The notes beneath the pieces were generated by a model. The model did no database searches, was not told the DNA's origin, and was given only the letters and a program-made list of their open reading frames with translations. DNA of 64,000 nt from Natronomonas salsuginis (lineage in GTDB: Archaea; Halobacteriota; Halobacteria; Halobacteriales; Haloarculaceae): the NCBI RefSeq assembly GCF_005239135.1, contig NZ_QKNX01000001.1:558001-622000 (forward strand), read 5' to 3'. Made by a program: the position numbers and the translations under genes. Below are positions 58,422 to 64,000 of the stretch, one piece after another. Numbering within the stretch: the first letter of the stretch is position 1; each line of letters starts with the position of its first letter.

Positions 58422-60521
58422 TCAGCGCCGGAGGAACCCTAGGCCACCGAGCAGGATTACCGCGGCACCTGCCGCAATCACGATTGACGTGGGCACACTG
58501 CCACTTTCGTCGGGGGTCTCAGACTCGTCGGCTACGTTCGAGGAACTCGAGGGAGTGCTCACATCTATTTCTTCTTTCGTCTTCCGAACGATCCCGCGGT
58601 CGTCTCTCACGCTCAACTCGACCGTGTACGTGCCTGGGGATTCGAACTCGTGGACGACACGTTCTCCAGTCGCGTTTGTCCCGTCCCCGAACTCCCAGCC
58701 GTACGCCTGCAGTTTCCCGTCGGGATCGACTGAACTCGATGCGTCGAACTCGATCCGTGAGTCGGCTCCCGAGTCTGCCTTCGACACGTCGAACGATGCG
58801 GAGGGTGGGTCGTTCGGCACACGGACGGAGATCGTTCTCGTTACAGTCGCCGTGGTTCCGCTCGAATCGGCAACGGTGAGCGTAACGTCGTAGTCTCCAG
58901 CGGACGCGTAGCTGTGACGTTGTGTCGCCCCATTGCGAACGGTGCCGTCTCCGAAGTCCCACTCGTAGCTCGTAATCGAGCCCTCTTGATCGAACGATCC
59001 GGAACCGTTGAACCGTACCTGCTGGCCGGCTTCGACAGTCCCGTGCGAAGAGACGAACACTGCATTCGGAGATCTGTCTTCGACTGTGATCCGGTCGTGG
59101 ACCGTGTCCCGGTTCCCTTCCGTGTCTTCGATCTCGATTTCAACGTCGTATGTCCCCGGTGTGTCGAAGCTATGAGTGACACGCCGCCCGCGATCAGTCG
59201 TCCCGTCTCCAAACGTCCAGCTATACCTGTCGACGGACCCGAAGAGCGAATACGAGTCTGACGCATCGAAGGTAACGGTCTCCGAGGAAAGCGGTTCAGC
59301 GGGAGTAGATGTCACACTGGCGCTGATCGCGTCGTCGATCGCGGACGTGGTGTCGACGATGCGCGGGAGGTATTCGGGGAGATCGACCGTCGAACTGCCG
59401 GTGACGATCGGCGACGAATCGAGCGCACCGGTGTCGATGACCTGTCTCTCGTTTTGCGACGCGCTCGAATCGTTCGTGTCCGAACTGTTGTCGAAAGTGA
59501 CGTTTGTATAGACGGCGTTCGGGTAATAAACGCTCGAGAGTTGCGGACTCGACGACAGCAGCGAGGCGTGGATCGTTCGGGAATGTGAGACGTTCGTGAA
59601 CTCCTGGCTGTGGTATCCCGATTTCTCGACTCGAACGGTGTGCGAACCTTTTACCCAGAACTCGCCGATCCAGGGTGTTGTCCCGACCGCCTGTCCATCG
59701 ACGTAGACGGTCGATCCGTCCGGTTCCGACGTGACAGCAACTGGCCTGGTCCGTTTCTCCATGGTGAAGCTAACCTGCGATGAGTCCAGTTTTACCCGCT
59801 TGCCCGCCGTCTCATAGCCGTCCTTGCGTACTTCGATCCGCGTATCACCGTATCGATCACCGTGGTCGACAGCGAACGACCCCGTCCACGGCGTTTTTCC
59901 CCGTCGTTCGCCATCGACGTAGACGTCCGCACTGTCCACGTTTGAGGTCACCGTCACGTCTCTGTATTCGTCATCGGACGGTCGTTCGATCTTGAGCGGA
60001 TCGGACACAAGCAGGTGATTCAGACTAGTGACGCTCTGGTAGGTGAGCACGTCCTCATCGAGCAATCGTACCTCCACGACCGAGAATGTGGGATTGACAG
60101 CTATCGGATCGGTGTCGCCGCCGCCCTGCGCAAAGACCTCGTCACCGTCAATCTGGAAGATAAACGTCCCGTCGCGGTCCCTCCCGACGGGTGCTTTCTT
60201 CGCGACTGAGCTTCCGCCGTCCTCAAGATGCAGTACGACCTCCATCACCGGATTCGCTTTCCCCACTCCGCCGACTTCGGGGAAGTCCGTATCGGCTTCC
60301 ACTCTGATCTGGAACGAGGACACGTAGCCATCCCCATCTACGTCTTCCCTGTTGAATATTGTTGTATCCTCGATCTTCGCGTCCGACTCGTCCGCCAATG
60401 CGACCCCGACACCTGCGCCAAACAGGGTACTGACGAGTAGACTGATAACCATCGCACTGACGGCGAGCCACCGTAAGATCGGTCTCGACCCCGTCCGCAG
60501 TGTAGTTCCATCGTAAGTCAT
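58422..60521 (-). CDS. PEGA/PKD-domain surface protein with C-terminal anchor
   Basis: A 699-residue exported protein. Signal or anchor at about 14-42 (ILRWLAVSAMVISLLVSTLF); N-terminal domain with DVDGDGYVSSFQIRV; two PEGA repeats (about 185-260 and 260-320, VTSNVDSADVYVDGERRGKT and SEPDGSTVYVDGQAVGTTPW); a linker; three PKD domains (about 420-500, 505-580, 595-660; each with WTFGDG or WDFGDG). An STPSSSSNVADESETPDESG tail and a final TM helix with LRR (LLGGLGFLRR) complete it. PKD and PEGA domains serve in surface adhesion or binding. The start is ATG 60521; a longer frame to 60569 exists. Confidence 0.88.
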   Translation of the reverse strand: MTYDGTTLRTGSRPILRWLAVSAMVISLLVSTLFGAGVGVALADESDAKIEDTTIFNREDVDGDGYVSSFQIRVEADTDFPEVGGVGKANPVMEVVLHLEDGGSSVAKKAPVGRDRDGTFIFQIDGDEVFAQGGGDTDPIAVNPTFSVVEVRLLDEDVLTYQSVTSLNHLLVSDPLKIERPSDDEYRDVTVTSNVDSADVYVDGERRGKTPWTGSFAVDHGDRYGDTRIEVRKDGYETAGKRVKLDSSQVSFTMEKRTRPVAVTSEPDGSTVYVDGQAVGTTPWIGEFWVKGSHTVRVEKSGYHSQEFTNVSHSRTIHASLLSSSPQLSSVYYPNAVYTNVTFDNSSDTNDSSASQNERQVIDTGALDSSPIVTGSSTVDLPEYLPRIVDTTSAIDDAISASVTSTPAEPLSSETVTFDASDSYSLFGSVDRYSWTFGDGTTDRGRRVTHSFDTPGTYDVEIEIEDTEGNRDTVHDRITVEDRSPNAVFVSSHGTVEAGQQVRFNGSGSFDQEGSITSYEWDFGDGTVRNGATQRHSYASAGDYDVTLTVADSSGTTATVTRTISVRVPNDPPSASFDVSKADSGADSRIEFDASSSVDPDGKLQAYGWEFGDGTNATGERVVHEFESPGTYTVELSVRDDRGIVRKTKEEIDVSTPSSSSNVADESETPDESGSVPTSIVIAAGAAVILLGGLGFLRR

Positions 60522-60971
60522 GATGAGTCGCTCGTCAAGCGACCGTTTTCTTGGTGCGGTAACATACACACGTCTCTCCGGGTGATCTCGATAAAGAGGG
60601 GGGCGCTACGTGATTAGCGTTATCCTACGCGGAGAAACACCAGAGGTGGTTCCCACAACTGTCTGACATTTAATATGACATTAATTCGTCTTCCCGCTAT
60701 GTTCACCCCGGCTCGATTCCACGTATTTTTGCTGTCCATCGCAGCAGTGATTTCGGGTGGACTCACGGGTCACGCGTGGCATCACCGCGGGGGCCTGGGA
60801 GAAGACCGCTCTCGGCGGCGATGGTGGCCGTCACCGCATGGACGACTCCGGCGATGGATCGCGAGTTAACGGCCAAACTCGATACGATCGCCCCCTGATT
60901 CCCCATTGGAAGACGATTTCGGAGGCCCTGTTGAAAATCGCTGAAATTGGTGGAAAGAACGTGATGACTCG
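60522..60971. other. Intergenic region, no supported gene
   Basis: About 450 bp upstream of the surface-protein gene. It includes the AT-rich tttaatatgacattaattcg near 60668-60690, a plausible promoter. The only coding-looking frame (60757-60993) is arginine-rich and unconvincing. The stretch ccctgttgaaaatcgctgaa near 60928 is superficially similar to the possible IS remnant at 28520, which is too weak to call. Confidence 0.4.
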
Positions 60972-61319
60972 ATGGGAAAATCTGCTCCCATAGCCAGGGC
61001 AGTGTCCAGGCATGAGGCAAGCGATGAATACCCCGAGGAGGGGTTCCTCGAGGAGATGCGGACCAGCGGCAACTGCGACCACGTGGGCTACGAGTACGAC
61101 GACGGGGATCGGACCGCCCTCGTCTCGTCGCCGTCTTCGGCAGCCTACGGAACCGCCGCCCACGCTACCGTCACCCACGGGGAGCGTCTGGCCCACGTGG
61201 AGTTCGTCTCAACGTTCAAAACGACCTGTGACAGCCAGCCACGACCGGACTACGACATGGTCGTGGCGATGGTCGAATCGCTCGGCGCAAATCCCGAGAC
61301 GACCTTCTCGTTCGCGTAG
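60972..61319 (+). CDS. Hypothetical acidic protein
   Basis: I do not recognise this 115-residue protein. It is acidic and soluble, with GNCDHVGYEYDDGDRTALVS and a C-terminal half VEFVSTFKTTCDSQPRPDYD. Codon use fits the genome. The start is uncertain: the 28 residues before MRTSGNCDHVG may not be translated (alternative ATG 61056 with a purine-rich gaggag just before). It may be a domain-level remnant; no motif or neighbour supports a function. Confidence 0.5.
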   Translation: MGKSAPIARAVSRHEASDEYPEEGFLEEMRTSGNCDHVGYEYDDGDRTALVSSPSSAAYGTAAHATVTHGERLAHVEFVSTFKTTCDSQPRPDYDMVVAMVESLGANPETTFSFA

Positions 61320-61591
61320 CTAGACTGTGGGACTCGAGATAGGCTATTAGCAAACACAGTCGAGGTTATACCCGTGGCGTCCGTTTCGTTTCGCGGGAAA
61401 TTCGAGGGTAGCGGTTTTGCAGAGCCCGAGGAGTTACCAGGAAATCTCTCAGGAGCGCAATTGCAAAGGTTTAATTTGCACTCTCGATATTTATTCGCTC
61501 ACTTATCATCGGGTGACACTCACATCGATTGATACATGAACACGGACACGTGGTGGGACGCTACTGATCGATCCTGCCAAATGGTGAGGAC
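61320..61591. promoter_or_regulatory. Promoter region of the sensor-regulator gene
   Basis: About 270 bp with AT-rich elements, in particular tttaatttgcactctcgatatttattcgctc (61471-61501, given here only as location), including a TATA-like tttaat and atattta. They are about 90-120 bp before the ATG, which suggests a long leader or a further unrecognised start site. Confidence 0.4.
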
Positions 61592-63781
61592 ATGGTAGGT
61601 AGCGGTATCCTCGCCCAGATTAGCCTGCTCGCACTCTCCGCGGTAACGACGACCGCCCTGGCGGTCTACGCCTTCCACAACCGCCAGGAACCAGGTGCCA
61701 CGTGGTTTGGTATGTTGATGGTGTCGTTGACCATCTGGTCCGGCTGCTACGCCGTTGGCGCCATCACGTTCGACCCAATCTGGCGGGTGTTCTGGGCGCG
61801 CGTGCAGTGGTTTGGCGTCGCGACTGTCTACGTCTGGTTGTTCCTGTTCGCGCTCTCCTACACCGGCCACGACGAATTCATCACTAAACGGAATCTTATT
61901 GGCTTCTTTATTATTCCGTTACTCGCCATCATTGGCGCGTGGACGAATCCGCTCCACCATCTCCTCTGGCGTACCGCCCAGGTGAAAGTCGTAGACGGCA
62001 TTGCGCTGATCGATTTTACCTATGGACCGATTTTTTGGGTGGACATCATATACGGGTACACGTTGATCACGATTGCGATGGTTCTCTTGCTCCGCCTTGT
62101 TTTCCAATCTGATTATCTGTACACCGACCAGTCGGCACTCCTCCTCGTAGGAATCGTCACACCTTTGCTCGGGAACGTCGCCGATAACTTTTTCTGGGCG
62201 TCAAACGTTCTCATTGACCCAACGCCGTATGCATTCACGGTGACCGGCCTCACGTTCGGGTACGCTCTCTTTCGCCGACAGCTGTTCGATCTCGTCCCCG
62301 CAACCCGACAGCTCGGCCGAAACGCAGCTATCAGCCAGCTCGACACGGGGGTCGTGATCGTGGACAACGCCCGCCGCATCGTCTACGCCAATGGGGCTGC
62401 TGTCGACGTGATCGGCTGCGAACGTGCTGATGTACTCGGCCACGATATTCGGTCACTCGTCAACAGCACCGTGATTGATTTCGAGACTGAAGACGCCCTT
62501 GCGGAACTCGAAATCGACGCGAACGTCTACGAAGTCAGAACCTCACCGATCACCGACCAGATTGACCGTCAGATCGGCCACACGTTCATCATCAACGACA
62601 TCACCGACAGAAAGCGGCGGGTACGGGAACTGGCTGAGCAACGTAATGAACTTGCTACTGTCAACGAACTGAACGCTGTCATTCGTGGCGTCAACCAGGC
62701 ACTCGTTTCGGCGTCCAGCCGGGAAGCTGTCGAACGCGCCGTCTGCGAGCGGATCGCCGATTCCGAACTCTACCGGACCGCCTGTGTCGCCGATGTCACC
62801 ACGTGGACAGGCAAGGCCGATCGCTGGCTCGTCGCAGGAGATCAGGTCGATCTGTCCCCCCCTACTCTTGATGATGATTACATTGAAAACGGGGCACTCG
62901 AACGGAGCGAAAAGCAGACTATAGCACCCGAGTCGACGACCGGGGACGGTACCTGGGCAATTATTCCTGTCGTCTACGGCCGTACTGTGCATGGGGTCCT
63001 CGGCTTCTACACCGACCGCGGGAAAATTAGCGACCGTGAGCGAGCGGTCCTTGGTGAACTCGGCGAAATCGTCGGCTACGCTCTCAATTCCGCCGAGGTG
63101 CGCCAACTCCTCTCGGCCGAGGCAGTTACCGAGGTCGAACTGGAGAGTACTGACGATAGCGACTCGCTCATTTTCGTGTCGATTGCCGCAGAGTGCCACC
63201 TCGAACTCGCAGGTCTCGTTCCGGGGGGTGAGGCGGGTCACGTCGCCTATCTCCGCCTCGAGGATGGCGACATCTCGATGGTCGCCGACGAACTCGAGCA
63301 ATCGGGCGAAGTGCGAGTAATCCACGATGGCGAGACAGACGGGGTCCTCGAATGGCAGACAAGAGGCGACACACTCCTCGGAATGCTCGTCGGCATCGGC
63401 GCGAACGTCCAGCATGCCACTGTCGAGGATGGTCGTGCCAGCTACACCCTCGAAATCGCTTCCGAGTCGAACGTCAGAGCACTGGTCGACGCGGTCGAGA
63501 AGCAGTTCCCCGACACGTGGATAGTGGCGAAACGGGAACGCACTCATCCCGTCGAACGTGCCGACGAAATTTCCGAGCACAGTCTACAGAATCTCACGGA
63601 CCGGCAGGCGGAAGCGCTGGAAGCGGCCTATCGAGCCGGCTACTTCGGGTGGCCACGAGACTCCACGGCCGAGGAAGTTGCTGGCGTTCTTGACATTTCG
63701 GCATCGACCCTCCACGCCCACCTCAGGAAAGCCGAAAATCAGATCATGGCCGATCTGTTCGATCCAGAGGCTGCCGATTGA
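61592..63781 (+). CDS. Bacterio-opsin activator-type sensor/regulator (7TM, PAS, GAF, Bat, HTH_10)
   Basis: A 729-residue one-component regulator. The N-terminal 225 residues form a 7TM-type sensor region (WRVFWARVQWFGVATVYVWL, WVDIIYGYTLITIAMVLLLR) like histidine-kinase N-terminal domains. A PAS domain follows (about 240-345, VDNARRIVYANGAAVDVIGC), then a GAF-like domain (about 365-500, NQALVSASSREAVERAVCER), a Bat domain (about 515-660) and a C-terminal HTH_10 (about 670-720, LTDRQAEALEAAYRAGYFGW with STAEEVAGVLDISASTLHAHLRKAE). There is no kinase domain; signal passes directly to DNA binding. Target genes are unknown. Confidence 0.92.
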   Translation: MVGSGILAQISLLALSAVTTTALAVYAFHNRQEPGATWFGMLMVSLTIWSGCYAVGAITFDPIWRVFWARVQWFGVATVYVWLFLFALSYTGHDEFITKRNLIGFFIIPLLAIIGAWTNPLHHLLWRTAQVKVVDGIALIDFTYGPIFWVDIIYGYTLITIAMVLLLRLVFQSDYLYTDQSALLLVGIVTPLLGNVADNFFWASNVLIDPTPYAFTVTGLTFGYALFRRQLFDLVPATRQLGRNAAISQLDTGVVIVDNARRIVYANGAAVDVIGCERADVLGHDIRSLVNSTVIDFETEDALAELEIDANVYEVRTSPITDQIDRQIGHTFIINDITDRKRRVRELAEQRNELATVNELNAVIRGVNQALVSASSREAVERAVCERIADSELYRTACVADVTTWTGKADRWLVAGDQVDLSPPTLDDDYIENGALERSEKQTIAPESTTGDGTWAIIPVVYGRTVHGVLGFYTDRGKISDRERAVLGELGEIVGYALNSAEVRQLLSAEAVTEVELESTDDSDSLIFVSIAAECHLELAGLVPGGEAGHVAYLRLEDGDISMVADELEQSGEVRVIHDGETDGVLEWQTRGDTLLGMLVGIGANVQHATVEDGRASYTLEIASESNVRALVDAVEKQFPDTWIVAKRERTHPVERADEISEHSLQNLTDRQAEALEAAYRAGYFGWPRDSTAEEVAGVLDISASTLHAHLRKAENQIMADLFDPEAAD

Positions 63782-63858
63782 GCTCCCCCTCCAAGATGGG
63801 AGTTCCTGAGGTGACTCACTGGTGAGAGAAAACACACTTCGACGGGGGTAGATTGGAC

Positions 63859-64000
63859 TTACGAGTCTCCCCGTTCACGCCACGACAGTACGGCCCCGAT
63901 GAACAGAAACGCGGGGAGAATCGCGACGACGGGGGATGCGACACTGCCGACGAGGAACGGCGCCCCAACGATGAGTAGGATTGTAGTCGCAACGAGCCGA
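63859..64000 (-). CDS. Membrane protein, C-terminal end (continues beyond the window)
   Basis: Minus-strand codons from 64000 read RLVATTILLIVGAPFLVGSV, then ASPVVAILPAFLFIGAVLS and WRERGDS, ending in TAA at 63861-63859. It is the tail of a protein with at least two hydrophobic segments. Only about 46 residues are visible, so no family can be named; it converges on the sensor-regulator gene. Confidence 0.6.
   Translation of the reverse strand, partial: RLVATTILLIVGAPFLVGSVASPVVAILPAFLFIGAVLSWRERGDS

Noticed and set aside
60757-60993. Small gene upstream of 60972
   Set aside because: Basic, unconserved translation without a start signal; treated as non-coding.

Overview
The window is a piece of a haloarchaeal chromosome (Halobacteria; the genus cannot be fixed from sequence alone). 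The evidence is high GC, strongly acidic proteins, archaeal-type tRNAs, an archaeal RpoL, a CetZ tubulin homologue, GTP cyclohydrolase III, F420 biosynthesis genes, Tat-type lipoprotein signals and a bacterio-opsin-activator-type sensor. Most of it is ordinary, densely packed core genome. It is interrupted by one integrative element, one patch of degraded mobile DNA, and several broken or rearranged genes.

Layout. 1-6619: F420 block with cofH (cut by the window edge), then on the minus strand cetZ - membrane-anchored secreted protein - cofC - cofG as one overlapping operon, an NDUFA9-like epimerase and a PaaI-type thioesterase. 6665-7081: DUF4870 membrane protein. 7300-11506: a 4.2 kb integrative element in the 3' end of tRNA-Thr(GGT), flanked by a 36 bp imperfect direct repeat (34 of 36 identical). 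It carries a tyrosine integrase, a low-GC pair (HEPN-type protein plus three-TM membrane protein) and an unknown gene. 11631-19460: DUF7114-like protein, enoyl-CoA hydratase, nadE, tRNA-Gly(CCC) followed by a tandem repeat mimicking its 3' end, aldehyde dehydrogenase, and a 2-oxoacid dehydrogenase operon whose E2 gene has an in-frame TGA. 19763-21929: DUF3311/Na+ symporter pair and a universal stress protein. 22016-24131: genomic scrap made of a DJ-1/PfpI tail, an apparently intact toxin-antitoxin-like pair, a histidine kinase tail and an IS6-type transposase tail. 24197-26917: CARF-like regulator, CheW, DUF5785 protein, GTP cyclohydrolase III.

27097-33374: branched-chain amino-acid type ABC transporter. 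The permease/ATPase operon livHMGF is on the minus strand and the substrate-binding lipoprotein lies alone on the plus strand. That lipoprotein appears circularly permuted: its C-terminal half precedes its N-terminal half. 33490-35267: pgk, a GNAT acetyltransferase and tRNA-Thr(TGT). 35516-43353: cell-surface glycan or glycolipid region (two GT4 glycosyltransferases, two sulfatase-superfamily proteins, UPF0104 flippase-like protein, DedA protein, arylsulfotransferase-like protein). 43482-50890: redox and transport genes, including a DsbA-like lipoprotein, an F420-type luciferase-like oxidoreductase, a SnoaL-like gene with a premature TAG, an SLC13/TrkA-C transporter and a geranylgeranyl reductase. 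50976-57676: SDR, rpoL, zinc-ribbon protein, hisF, EamA, redoxin, methyltransferase, acyl-CoA ligase. 57798-64000: secreted protein, PEGA/PKD surface protein, a hypothetical gene, a large Bat-type sensor-regulator and the tail of a membrane protein.

Themes: GTP cyclohydrolase III, cofC/G/H and a luciferase-like oxidoreductase together point to heavy use of deazaflavin F420. The best candidates for something new are the permuted binding protein, the HEPN/TM cargo pair of the integrative element, and the secreted protein locked between cetZ and cofC.
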